Below, one piece after another: positions 13,416-21,880 of a stretch of DNA of 23,128 nt; position 1 is the stretch's first letter, and the number at the start of each line of letters is the position of its first letter. Under the pieces are notes generated by a model, which was given only the letters and a program-made list of their open reading frames with translations, was not told the DNA's origin and did not search any database. The stretch is from assembly GCA_020026355.1 (NCBI GenBank), contig JAHHQP010000029.1, forward strand, positions 1 through 23,128. Reading direction: 5' to 3'. The position numbers and the translations under genes were made by a program. Source of the DNA: Bacteroidales bacterium (GTDB taxonomy: Bacteria; Bacteroidota; Bacteroidia; Bacteroidales; UBA932).

Positions 13416-15887
13416 ATGAACATGCGGAAAGCTCTCCTTTACATCACTTGCCTCCTGGCGACTTTTCTTCCTGCCGCAGCTGGAATTGCTGAAGGTGCGG
13501 CTGATCCTCGACTCAACCTTCCGAAGACCGTATCCATTGACGATATTCTCGTCAATCTCAACAGCGTCGATCCGGAATCCGACGCGGCCGCTATCCGTGC
13601 TATGCGTGCCCGCATGGCGAAGATCCGTCGGAAACGTCCGACCGTAGCCCTTGTGCTCAGTGGCGGTGGAGCGAAAGGTGTGGCCCATCTCGGCATCATC
13701 GATTATCTCGATTCGCTCCAGATCCCGGTGGACATGGTCCTCGGTACCAGCATGGGTGGTCTGGTCGGCGGTCTCTATGCTCTCGGCTACACCGTTCCGG
13801 AAATGGATTCTCTGGTGCGGAACATGGATTGGAGCCTGGCGCTCTCGGATAATCTGCCTCGGGAATATATCTCTTACAACGAGATGAAATATCGGGAGAA
13901 ATATCTCCTGGAGATTCCATTCTACTACGATAAGGATTCGTTCAGGAGCAAGGTCGAGGCTGACATCAAATACGAACCGTTGGTCAAGGAACCGGACTTC
14001 AATCCTTTGAAGATCGGTGCCGCCGGCAACAAGGACTATTCGAGTTTTCTGAAGAGCAACCTGCTCCGGAGTCTGCCTTCCGGTTACGTCAGCGGTCAGA
14101 ATGTCAGCAACATCATCTCTTCCATGTCTGTCGGTTATCAGGACGACATGAACTTCCTGGACCTCCCGATCCCGTTTGTCTGCATCGCGGCGGACCTCGT
14201 GTCGGGAAAGGCGAAGATCTGGCATGAAGGCAAGATCAATACGGCCCTCCGTTCCACGATGTCCATTCCGGGTTTCTTCAATCCTGTGCGTACGGAAGGG
14301 ATGGTGCTGGTGGACGGCGGTCTGCGTAACAATTATCCGACTGATCTGGCGAAGATGATGGGTGCGGACATCGTCATCGGCGTCACTCTGGCCAGCGCGG
14401 ACCGGACCTACATGGACATCAACAACCTGGCGGACATCGTTTCTCAGGGCATCGATATGCTCGGCAAGGATGCTTACGAGCGGAATGTGGGCATCCCCGA
14501 CGTGACGATCCGTCCGGACATCACCGGTTACAGCATGATGAGCTTCGACAAACGGAGCGTCGACACCCTTATCGCTCGAGGCTATGCGGCGGCAGCGGCC
14601 CAGCTGGATGAACTGAAGGCGGTGAAGAAGCGGGTAGGACGCTCGAAGCCTTCCTTGGCCGGAAAGCCAGCCATTGACCTGAGCAGAGACACGGTCCTGA
14701 TCGACCAGATCGTGATCGACGGCGTGTCCTCGCAGGAAGGAGAGATCCTGATGAAGCGGATCAAGGTGAAGCCGGGCGACCGTCTGACGAAGAGCGACTG
14801 CGAGGACATCGTGGCGCAGATCTACAGCACCAATGCCTATAATTTCGTGAAATATGAGCTGGAGGGAACGGGCGAACCTTTCCGTCTGGTGATCCTGTGC
14901 AACAAAGGACCGGTGCACCAGCTGGGTGTCGGTCTGCGTGCCGATACCGAGGAGATCGTTTCGATTCTGATCAATGTCGGTCTGAACGCCAGGCGCATTT
15001 CCGGCTCGCGCTATGATTTCACGGCGAAGCTGGGCGCGAACCCGTATCTGAAATTCCATTATTCCTACGACCATCCGAAGATGCCGACCATCAATGCGAC
15101 GGCTTCCGTGGGCTGGACCGATTCGGACATCATGCACGTGAAGGATGACCGTCTGAGTCGTATGAATTTCCTCCGCGCACGTCAGGAGTTCTTCTTCTCG
15201 AACATCAAGTGGTCGAAGCTGGATATCAATGCCGGCCTGACGAACGATTTCTTCCATTTCACCTATCTCACGCCGGACATTCCGGTACTCAACGAGGCGG
15301 ACCACAACGATTACCTGTCCCTGCGGCTGAAAGCGATGATGGACACCTTCGATGACGGTTATTTCCCGACGAAGGGACTTTCTGCCGGATTGTCCTACAA
15401 CTGGACCTTCGCCGGCTTTCCGGTGAAGTTCAAGAACTTCCATGCCTTACGTTTCGGTATCAAGGGAGTGGGCTCTGCCGGTCTTTTCTCCTTCGTCCCG
15501 TCTCTGGACTGCCGTTTCCTTCTGGGAGACACGCCGCCGCTGCCGTACATCAATATCTTCGGCGGTAATATGGACGGCCGTTATGCGGAGCAGCAGATGT
15601 CTTTCGTGGGCACCACGAACGTGATTCCGGCAGAGTCCATCATGACCAAGTTCCGGACGGACTTCCGTTTCCGCGTCGCTCGGAACCATTATGTGACTGG
15701 GATCTTCAATTACCTGCGGGATGCGCGGGATTTCAAGACCTATGTCACGGAAGATGCCCGCAATTTCTTCGGTGTCGCCTTGGATTATTCGTATGATACG
15801 ATGCTGGGACCGATTTCTGCAGGACTGACCTGGTCCAATGTGGTCAAGAATGTGGGTTTCTACCTGTCGTTCGGTTTCAATTTCTAA
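13416..15887 (+). CDS. patatin-like phospholipase fused to POTRA and Omp85 barrel
   Basis: An 823-residue outer-membrane protein of type Vd (PlpD-like) architecture. Residues 1 to about 25 are a signal peptide (MRKALLYITCLLATFLPAAA core). The patatin domain runs from about 76 to 400: oxyanion motif GGGAKG at 83-88, nucleophile elbow GTSMG with Ser112, and catalytic Asp300 in VDGGLRNNYP. A POTRA-like segment (IDQIVIDGVSSQEGE onward) occupies about 428-499, and a 16-stranded Omp85-type barrel is expected from about 502 to the end, which has the terminal aromatic FGFNF expected of a BAM substrate. Known relatives hydrolyse phospholipids; whether the lipase is released or stays on the barrel is not visible. 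Start may be ATG 13416 or 13422. It is followed by recX after 5 nt. Confidence 0.93.
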   Translation: MNMRKALLYITCLLATFLPAAAGIAEGAADPRLNLPKTVSIDDILVNLNSVDPESDAAAIRAMRARMAKIRRKRPTVALVLSGGGAKGVAHLGIIDYLDSLQIPVDMVLGTSMGGLVGGLYALGYTVPEMDSLVRNMDWSLALSDNLPREYISYNEMKYREKYLLEIPFYYDKDSFRSKVEADIKYEPLVKEPDFNPLKIGAAGNKDYSSFLKSNLLRSLPSGYVSGQNVSNIISSMSVGYQDDMNFLDLPIPFVCIAADLVSGKAKIWHEGKINTALRSTMSIPGFFNPVRTEGMVLVDGGLRNNYPTDLAKMMGADIVIGVTLASADRTYMDINNLADIVSQGIDMLGKDAYERNVGIPDVTIRPDITGYSMMSFDKRSVDTLIARGYAAAAAQLDELKAVKKRVGRSKPSLAGKPAIDLSRDTVLIDQIVIDGVSSQEGEILMKRIKVKPGDRLTKSDCEDIVAQIYSTNAYNFVKYELEGTGEPFRLVILCNKGPVHQLGVGLRADTEEIVSILINVGLNARRISGSRYDFTAKLGANPYLKFHYSYDHPKMPTINATASVGWTDSDIMHVKDDRLSRMNFLRARQEFFFSNIKWSKLDINAGLTNDFFHFTYLTPDIPVLNEADHNDYLSLRLKAMMDTFDDGYFPTKGLSAGLSYNWTFAGFPVKFKNFHALRFGIKGVGSAGLFSFVPSLDCRFLLGDTPPLPYINIFGGNMDGRYAEQQMSFVGTTNVIPAESIMTKFRTDFRFRVARNHYVTGIFNYLRDARDFKTYVTEDARNFFGVALDYSYDTMLGPISAGLTWSNVVKNVGFYLSFGFNF

Positions 15888-15933
15888 GGTCAATGGGGAC
15901 GAGTGAGGCAAAATCCGGGTCAATGGAGCCGGG
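15888..15933 (+). repeat. two GGTCAATGG repeat copies at recX start
   Basis: GGTCAATGG occurs at 15888-15896 and 15918-15926, exactly 30 bp apart, each followed by a G-rich tail (GGACG, and AGCCGGGGACG). Each copy contains an ATG in the same frame, so both candidate start codons of recX come from the repeat. Confidence 0.6.
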
Positions 15934-16414
15934 GACGTTGTCACCGGCAGCCGTGCGGGTGCTGGACCGGTACCGCCGCCTCTGCTCGATGCGCGAATAC
16001 TGCAGTTCGGAGGTCTTGACCAAGGTCCGGAAGGCCCTCGGGGAAGAGGCTGTCGGAAGTGTCGCGGAGGAGATCGTCGCCTTGCTGGTCAAGGCCCGCT
16101 ATGGCGATGACCGGCGCTATGCAGAGGACTGCGCACGGGCTAAGTCCTCGCTGGCCGGCTGGGGAGAGGTCAAGATCCGCTTCATGTTGAGGGGAAAGGG
16201 GATTCCCGACTCCGTGATCCGCGAGGCTTTGGCCGAGATCGACCCCGGAAGAGCGGACGAACGGCTGCGGAAATTGGCGGAGACCAAGTTCAAGGCGCTG
16301 GTGGAGGATCCGCAGTGCAAGCTCAAGCTGCTGCGTTATCTGCTCGGCCGCGGCTATCAGTACGGCGAGGCCGCCCCGGTCGTCGACGCCCTGATGAAAC
16401 GCACGAAGGAATGA
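15893..16414 (+). CDS. recX: regulatory protein RecX
   Basis: Small modulator that binds RecA filaments and, in most species studied, inhibits RecA. The 173-residue product has the family's three-helix repeat layout: an N-terminal module (LDRYRRLCSMREYCSSEVLTK, cut short here by one residue: LDRYRRLCSMREYCSSEVLT), the central signature RYGDDRRYAEDCARAKSS with WGEVKIRFMLRGKGIPDSVI, and a C-terminal module ending YLLGRGYQYGEAAPVVDAL. Start choice is uncertain: ATG 15893 or the in-frame ATG 15923 (Met11, MEPGTLS). Residues 1-10 look non-conserved and lie between two copies of a GGTCAATGG repeat. The gene follows the patatin gene by 5 nt and is far from recA, unlike the common recA-recX arrangement. 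Confidence 0.88.
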   Translation: MGTSEAKSGSMEPGTLSPAAVRVLDRYRRLCSMREYCSSEVLTKVRKALGEEAVGSVAEEIVALLVKARYGDDRRYAEDCARAKSSLAGWGEVKIRFMLRGKGIPDSVIREALAEIDPGRADERLRKLAETKFKALVEDPQCKLKLLRYLLGRGYQYGEAAPVVDALMKRTKE

Positions 16415-16496
16415 CCGGCAGCCAAAGACTGAAAAGCGGTTCCGTCAGCCGGATCAGAAAGAAAACCGGAAAAATTAAAAATCAGTAACAAGTAGT

Positions 16497-18578
16497 ATGA
16501 AGTGCAAGCCTATGAGGTACAGAAAGTTGAGTGAAGAAGAGATTCGTCAGCTCCAGGCTCGGATGTGCATGAGCACCGACTGGTCTTCCATAGAAGTTGC
16601 CGACGGCTTCTCGACCGAACACATCCGTCAGGTCCGTTTCTACGGCGGCGTCCGACTCGGACGTTTCGACAAGGAATTTGAGCTGGCCGGCGGTATCCGC
16701 AAACATTCCGGCATCTTCAATGCCACGCTCCACAACGTCACGGTGGGCGACAACTGCTGCATCGAGAATGTCAACAACTACATTGCTAACTACGAGATCG
16801 GCAACGATACCTTCATCGAGAATGTCGATATCATCCTCTGTGACGGAGAGTCCACTTTCGGCAACGGCGTGGATGTCGCGGTCATGAGCGAGTCCGGCGG
16901 CCGTGAAGTCCGCATCTTCGACTATCTCAGTTCACAGGTGGCCTACATGATGGCCTTCTACCGCCACAACACTGCCTTGGTCGAAGCTCTCCAGGAATAT
17001 ATCGATGCTTATGTCCGCACCGTTTCCTCTTCGGTCGGCCGGATCGGAGAGCATGTCGTCATCGCTGACGCCGGCTATCTCAAGAATGTGCGTGTCGGGG
17101 ACTGGTGCAAGATCGAAGGCGCTTCCCGGCTCAAGAACGGCAGCATCAACAGCAACGCCGCTGCCCCGGTGCATGTCGGTGTCGGCGTCATCGGAGACGA
17201 CTTCATCATCAGCAGCGGTGCCGAAGTGGAAGACGGTGTCACCTTTTCCAGAGTGTTCATCGGTCAGGCCTGCAAGCTGGGGCACACTTATTCCGCTACC
17301 GATTCCCTGATTTTCAGCAACAGCCAGGGCGAGAACGGTGAGGCCTGCTCCATCTTCGCCGGTCCGTTCACCGTCACCCATCACAAATCCACTTTGCTCA
17401 TCGCCGGCATGTTCTCCTTCATGAACGCCGGCTCCGGTTCCAACCAGAGCAACCATATGTATAAATTGGGACCGATCCACCAGGGCATCATGGAGCGCGG
17501 TGCGAAGACCGCTTCTGATTCCTACATCCTCTGGCCGGCGAAAGTCGGCGCCTTCTCCCTCGTGATGGGCCGCCACGTCAGCCACCAGGATACTTCCGAC
17601 CTTCCGTTCTCCTACCTCATCGAGGACCAGAGCACGTCGTTCATCATCCCTGGTGCCAACCTTAAATCCGTCGGCACGATCCGTGACGCGAAGAAGTGGC
17701 CGCTGCGTGACCAGCGCAAGGATCCGCTCCGTCTGGATATGGTCAACTACAACCTGCTCAGTCCATACACGATCCAGAAGATGCTCAACGGCATGGAGAT
17801 CCTGCGGAACCTCGAACGGGTGTCCGGCGAGAATTCGGAAATGTACACCTACCAGTCCGGCAAGATCAAGCGCTCGTCGCTCAGGAACGGCCTCCGGCTC
17901 TATGGGCTGGCGGTCGATAAGTTTCTCGGCAACTCATTGATTTCCAGGATTCAGCAGGTACTTAAGGTCAATGGGCTCGTGTTCTCCGATGAGGGGGATG
18001 AGACGCAGGATCTGCTCACTTTCATCTCGAAAGCGGTCCGTGTCCTTTCGGCCGATCAGCTCATCGCAGGTCTCCGTCCGGAAACGGAAGACGGCCTCGG
18101 ACGCTGGCTCGACCTCTCCGGCCTCATTGCCCCGAAACCGGTCATCCATGCTTTCAACAAGGAAATCGTGCGGAGGGAGTTCGCTTCCATCCAGGACATC
18201 AACGCCCGGCTGCGCGAGATCCACGCCCGCTATTATGATTACGAGTGGACCTGGGCTTACCGGACCATGGGTGATTACTACGGTCTCGACCTCGACAACC
18301 TCAAGGTAGCTGACCTCATTGACCTGGTGAAAAGATGGAAAGATTCGGTGATCACGCTGGATAAGCTCGTCTATGAGGATGCCCGCAAGGAATTCTCCCT
18401 CTCCGCGATGACCAGCTTCGGCATCGATGGCGACGAGGATGTGCGGAACCGGGACTTCATGCAGGTGCGAGGATCGGGCTTCGAGGCGGATCCGTTCGTC
18501 ACGACGGTGCGGAACCATATCGAACAGAAAACGGCCTTGGGCAACCGGATCCTGGCTTTCCTCAATGCCCTCTGCTGA
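16497..18578 (+). CDS. DUF4954 family protein, left-handed beta-helix type
   Basis: A 693-residue cytosolic-looking protein (no signal peptide) of a Bacteroidota family of unknown function. Residues about 60-130 (KHSGIFNATLHNVTVGDN, then ENVNNYIANYEIGNDTFI) and 180-300 (VRVGDWCKIEGASRLKNG, VGVGVIGDDFIISSGAEVED) carry hexapeptide repeats of a left-handed beta-helix, the fold of sugar-nucleotide acyltransferases and GlmU-type enzymes. His-rich loops (TVTHHKS, GRHVSHQD) follow at about 297-365 and may form an active or metal site. The remainder is alpha-helical. The family name is from memory of Bacteroidota homologues. No reaction is known to me. ATG 16497 is used; Met6 (16512) is an alternative. 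Next gene begins just downstream. Confidence 0.85.
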   Translation: MKCKPMRYRKLSEEEIRQLQARMCMSTDWSSIEVADGFSTEHIRQVRFYGGVRLGRFDKEFELAGGIRKHSGIFNATLHNVTVGDNCCIENVNNYIANYEIGNDTFIENVDIILCDGESTFGNGVDVAVMSESGGREVRIFDYLSSQVAYMMAFYRHNTALVEALQEYIDAYVRTVSSSVGRIGEHVVIADAGYLKNVRVGDWCKIEGASRLKNGSINSNAAAPVHVGVGVIGDDFIISSGAEVEDGVTFSRVFIGQACKLGHTYSATDSLIFSNSQGENGEACSIFAGPFTVTHHKSTLLIAGMFSFMNAGSGSNQSNHMYKLGPIHQGIMERGAKTASDSYILWPAKVGAFSLVMGRHVSHQDTSDLPFSYLIEDQSTSFIIPGANLKSVGTIRDAKKWPLRDQRKDPLRLDMVNYNLLSPYTIQKMLNGMEILRNLERVSGENSEMYTYQSGKIKRSSLRNGLRLYGLAVDKFLGNSLISRIQQVLKVNGLVFSDEGDETQDLLTFISKAVRVLSADQLIAGLRPETEDGLGRWLDLSGLIAPKPVIHAFNKEIVRREFASIQDINARLREIHARYYDYEWTWAYRTMGDYYGLDLDNLKVADLIDLVKRWKDSVITLDKLVYEDARKEFSLSAMTSFGIDGDEDVRNRDFMQVRGSGFEADPFVTTVRNHIEQKTALGNRILAFLNALC

Positions 18579-18603
18579 TTGTTGAAAAAAATTGAGAGGA
18601 GCG

Positions 18604-18635
18604 ATTGGAAATTTGCGGGGAATGGAATATTTTTG
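18604..18635 (+). promoter_or_regulatory. possible promoter TTG-N20-TATTTTTG before GNAT-like gene
   Basis: TTG (18605-18607) and TATTTTTG (18628-18635) are 20 bp apart, fitting the Bacteroidota promoter. Transcription would start only a few bases before ATG 18645, giving an almost leaderless mRNA. The stretch is A+T-richer than coding sequence on either side, which supports a non-coding spacer. Confidence 0.35.
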
Positions 18636-18644
18636 CAAGATTAT

Positions 18645-19529
18645 ATGGACTTGCAGAGAGACATAGAAACGGTTCTCGTCAGCGGAAGGCTCAACTTCCG
18701 CGGTGATTTCTTCGCAGGTGTTCCCGCAATCGTCTGTACGGGCGCGGATGGGCACCGCCAAGTCGTTCTTCCCCTGGAAATAAAGGCCTTGAGCGTTGAG
18801 GAAGCCGTGCAGCGGCAGAAAGCGCTGTGCCTGGCCATCGCCGCCGTCAAGGAAGCGATCGGAAAGATGCCGATTCTCATCACCGAAGACCGTTGGCTCC
18901 GGAACCGGGACACCATGGCCCTGCGCCTGTTGGCTCATCTCGGCCGGTTCACCGGCATCTTCGCCCGGAACTGCGGGATCGAGAAGATCAACCGGACCGA
19001 TGCCGCCGCTTTCCTGGAGGATTGCCACAGCTACGGCGACGCGAAGAGCCGCTACCATTACGGGCTTTTCCATCAGGGAGAACTGGTGGGCGTCGCGGAG
19101 TTCTCGAATGCGCGGAAATGGCGCAAGGCGGGAGCTGATGCTGACGGACAGCCGGCGGAACTGCTTATCCGTTCCTACGAATGGGTACGTTACGCAAGCC
19201 TGCCGGGAACCCGGATCGTCGGAGGCATGGGCAAGGTCCTGAAGCATTTCATAGCGGAGCGGCAGCCGGACGACATCATGAGCTATGCCGATCTGGAGTG
19301 GTCGGAGGGACAGGTCTACCGGACGCTGGGCTTCGAGGAGGAAGGGCTGCGCCGGCCGGTGCTTTTCAGAATCGGTGAGGACGGACTTCGGGAACCGCTT
19401 CCGGAGGGTGAGATGCCCGGGAAGACAGTCGAGATGCCCCTCGAGTCGACATCCGAGACGCCTTGCCGCTACTTCATGAACTTCGGCAGTATCAAGTACC
19501 GCCTTAAATTAACGGAATATAGATCATAA
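18645..19529 (+). CDS. hypothetical protein with GNAT-like C-terminal half
   Basis: A 294-residue protein I cannot name. The first half (MDLQRDIETVLVSGRLNFRG) is unlike anything I recognise. The second half has an acetyltransferase-like pattern: YHYGLFHQGELVGVAEFS (137-154) as strands flanking the acyl-CoA cleft, GGMGKVLKHF (193-202) as the pyrophosphate-binding loop and helix, and SYADLEWSEGQVYRTLGF (213-230) as the usual GNAT C-terminal motif; similar strings occur in phage-type Mom-like N-acyltransferases. Acyl transfer is inferred. The frame is open back to TTG 18579, directly after the DUF4954 stop, but those codons are A+T-rich and contain a promoter-like element, so ATG 18645 is chosen. 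Position ties it to the DUF4954 gene. Confidence 0.72.
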   Translation: MDLQRDIETVLVSGRLNFRGDFFAGVPAIVCTGADGHRQVVLPLEIKALSVEEAVQRQKALCLAIAAVKEAIGKMPILITEDRWLRNRDTMALRLLAHLGRFTGIFARNCGIEKINRTDAAAFLEDCHSYGDAKSRYHYGLFHQGELVGVAEFSNARKWRKAGADADGQPAELLIRSYEWVRYASLPGTRIVGGMGKVLKHFIAERQPDDIMSYADLEWSEGQVYRTLGFEEEGLRRPVLFRIGEDGLREPLPEGEMPGKTVEMPLESTSETPCRYFMNFGSIKYRLKLTEYRS

Positions 19530-19554
19530 TCAACATAACAAAACATTAAACGCG

Positions 19555-20505
19555 ATGAAAGCAATTGTAAAGACAGACTTCAATTTCCCAGGACAGACCG
19601 CCAAATATGTCGGTAAGGTCCGCGACGTGTACAGCATCGGTGACGACTACCTCGTCATGGTCGTATCAGACAGAATTTCCGCCTTCGATGTCGTTCTACC
19701 GAAGGGCATCCCGTTCAAGGGACAAGTGCTGAACCAGATTGCCGCCAAATTCCTTGACGCTACGACTGACATCCTCCCGAACTGGAAGATCGCTACTCCG
19801 GACCCTATGGTCACTGTCGGTCACAAATGTGAGCCGTTCCTCGTCGAGATGGTCATCCGCGGCTACCTCTCCGGACATGCCTGGAGGGAGTACAAGGCCG
19901 GAAAACGTACGCTCTGCGGAGTCACCATGCCGGACGGTATGGTCGAGAACCAGAAATTCCCGGAGCCGATCATCACTCCGACCACCAAGGCTGCTGAAGG
20001 ACATGACGAAGACATCTCCAAGGAAGATATCATCGCCAGAGGCATCGTCAGCCGTGAAGACTACGAGCAGCTCGAGGCTTATACCCGTGCCATTTTCCAG
20101 CGCGGTACGGAGATCGCTGCCAAGATGGGCCTGATCCTCGTCGATACCAAATATGAATTCGGAAAGAAGAACGGCCAGATCATCCTTATGGACGAGATCC
20201 ACACGCCTGACTCTTCCCGTTATTTCTACGCTGACGGCTATGAAGAGCGTCTGGCCAAGAACGAGAAGCAGAAGCAGCTTTCCAAGGAGTTCGTCCGCGA
20301 ATGGCTGATGGCCAACGGCTTCCAGGGACAGGATGGTCAGCAGGTACCGGAGATGACGCCGGAAATCATCGACGGCATCACCGAGCGCTACATCGAGCTT
20401 TACGAGCATATCACCGGTGACAAGTTCGTGAAGGCCGCTGAGGAAGACGACATTCTCGCACGCATGGAGAAGAACGTCACAGACTGCTTGAATTCATTGA
20501 AATAG
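19555..20505 (+). CDS. purC: SAICAR synthase
   Basis: Phosphoribosylaminoimidazole-succinocarboxamide synthase condenses CAIR with aspartate using ATP in step 8 of de novo purine synthesis. The 316-residue product has GKVRDVY at 20-26, the SAICAR synthetase signatures LPKGIPFKGQVLNQ in the first third and LVDTKYEFG and DEIHTPDSSRY in the middle. It is longer than the roughly 240-residue E. coli form, matching the class of about 300 residues. ATG 19555 is preceded by an A-rich leader (CATAACAAAACATTAAACGC). It lies 25 nt after the GNAT-like gene and 24 nt before pgi, so it is probably co-transcribed; no purine riboswitch or PurR-type site is evident. Confidence 0.97.
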   Translation: MKAIVKTDFNFPGQTAKYVGKVRDVYSIGDDYLVMVVSDRISAFDVVLPKGIPFKGQVLNQIAAKFLDATTDILPNWKIATPDPMVTVGHKCEPFLVEMVIRGYLSGHAWREYKAGKRTLCGVTMPDGMVENQKFPEPIITPTTKAAEGHDEDISKEDIIARGIVSREDYEQLEAYTRAIFQRGTEIAAKMGLILVDTKYEFGKKNGQIILMDEIHTPDSSRYFYADGYEERLAKNEKQKQLSKEFVREWLMANGFQGQDGQQVPEMTPEIIDGITERYIELYEHITGDKFVKAAEEDDILARMEKNVTDCLNSLK

Positions 20506-20529
20506 AAATATTCAAAACACGATATTATC

Positions 20530-21870
20530 ATGGTAAAAGTAAATTTAGGAGGCTGCAGCTCCTTCATCAAAGATGCAGAATACGATACTTCCGTAGAAAA
20601 AGCACTCCAGAGCCTCGATGTGCTCGAGGCAGAGACCGGTGCCGGCAATGACTTCCTCGGCTGGAAACACCTTCCTTCCGAGACTCCGGAATCCCTGATC
20701 CAGGAGTGCGAGGCCATCCGCGACAGCTGGAAAGGAAAGGGTGTCGACCTGGTCGTCGTGATCGGTATCGGCGGTTCTTACCTCGGTGCTAAATGTGCTA
20801 TCGAGGCCTTGTCTCATCCGTTCGCTCATTTTATGGGCAAGACAGAGGCTCCGCAGGTCGTTTTCGCCGGTCACAACCTTTCTGAGGAGTACATCAGCGA
20901 GCTGATGGACTTCATGAAAGTCAGAAACGTGGCTACCGTCATCATTTCCAAATCCGGTACCACCACCGAGCCGGCCATCGCTTTCCGTCTCATCAAACAG
21001 TACCTTGAGGAAACTTACGGTGCAAAAGAGGCTGCCGAGAGAATCGTGGCTGTCACAGACGCCCACAGAGGAGCGCTCAAATCCCTCTCTACTCAGGAAG
21101 GCTACAAGACTTTCGTCATTCCTGACAACGTCGGCGGTCGTTTCTCCGTCCTCACTCCGGTTGGTATCCTTCCGATCGTCCTCGCCGGCTTCGATATCAG
21201 AGCCATGCTCGAGGGTGCTAAGGAAATGGAGCAGGCTTGCGCCGTGCGTTCCGCCGAGAACCCGGCTGTGAAGTATGCCGCCATGCGTAACCTGCTTTAT
21301 CAGGGTGGCAAGAAGATCGAGATTCTCGTGAATTTCGCTCCGAAGCTCCAGTACCTCGGCGAGTGGTGGAAACAGCTCTACGGTGAGTCCGAGGGCAAGG
21401 ATGGAAAGGGTATCTTCCCTGCATCCGTGAACTTCACCACAGACCTTCACTCCATGGGCCAGTACATCCAGGACGGTGAGCGTCACCTGATGGAGACCGT
21501 GGTCACCGTAGAGAACAGCAACCGCAGCATGACTATCGCTAACGATCCTCAGAACCTGGACGGTCTGAACTTCCTCACCGGCAAACACGTGGAGGAGTGC
21601 AACGCCATGGCTGAACTCGGAACCAAGCTCGCTCACATCGACGGTGGCGTTCCTCAGCTTCAGGTCGTGATCGAGCGCATCAATGAGTTCAACCTCGGAG
21701 GTCTCTTCTACTTCTTCGAGAAGGCTTGCGGTATCAGCGCCTACATGCTGGGTGTGAATCCGTTCAACCAGCCGGGCGTGGAAGCCTACAAGAAGAACAT
21801 GTTCGCTCTTCTGGGCAAACCAGGCTATGAGGAGCAGGCCAGAGCCATCCAGGACAGACTTTCCAAATAA
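20530..21870 (+). CDS. pgi: glucose-6-phosphate isomerase
   Basis: Interconverts glucose 6-phosphate and fructose 6-phosphate in glycolysis and gluconeogenesis. The 446-residue product is of the short bacterial class. Motifs: phosphate-binding GIGGSYLGA at 79-87, the SKSGTTTEPA SIS-domain loop, PROSITE-type GGRFSVLTPVGILP, and GVNPFNQPGVEAYKKNMFAL near the C-terminus with the catalytic Lys region. Glu in the YLGEWWKQLYGESEGKDG segment fits the catalytic base region. ATG 20530 is the only sensible start. It lies between purC (24 nt) and the PMI-like gene (10 nt), grouping two hexose-phosphate-isomerase-type genes. Confidence 0.97.
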   Translation: MVKVNLGGCSSFIKDAEYDTSVEKALQSLDVLEAETGAGNDFLGWKHLPSETPESLIQECEAIRDSWKGKGVDLVVVIGIGGSYLGAKCAIEALSHPFAHFMGKTEAPQVVFAGHNLSEEYISELMDFMKVRNVATVIISKSGTTTEPAIAFRLIKQYLEETYGAKEAAERIVAVTDAHRGALKSLSTQEGYKTFVIPDNVGGRFSVLTPVGILPIVLAGFDIRAMLEGAKEMEQACAVRSAENPAVKYAAMRNLLYQGGKKIEILVNFAPKLQYLGEWWKQLYGESEGKDGKGIFPASVNFTTDLHSMGQYIQDGERHLMETVVTVENSNRSMTIANDPQNLDGLNFLTGKHVEECNAMAELGTKLAHIDGGVPQLQVVIERINEFNLGGLFYFFEKACGISAYMLGVNPFNQPGVEAYKKNMFALLGKPGYEEQARAIQDRLSK

Positions 21871-21880
21871 TCCTTACTGA

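Noticed and set aside
13413..15443. 676-codon minus-strand frame opposite the patatin gene
   Set aside because: Arg/His-rich, composition-driven translation fully antisense to a protein with intact catalytic motifs. Similar long antisense frames opposite rlmN (12289-13416), DUF4954/GNAT (17934-19247), pgi (20545-21636) and the PMI-like gene (21905-23119) were rejected for the same reason.
19530..19554. Purine riboswitch or PurR site before purC
   Set aside because: The gap is only 25 nt and A-rich, with no room for an aptamer and no palindrome.
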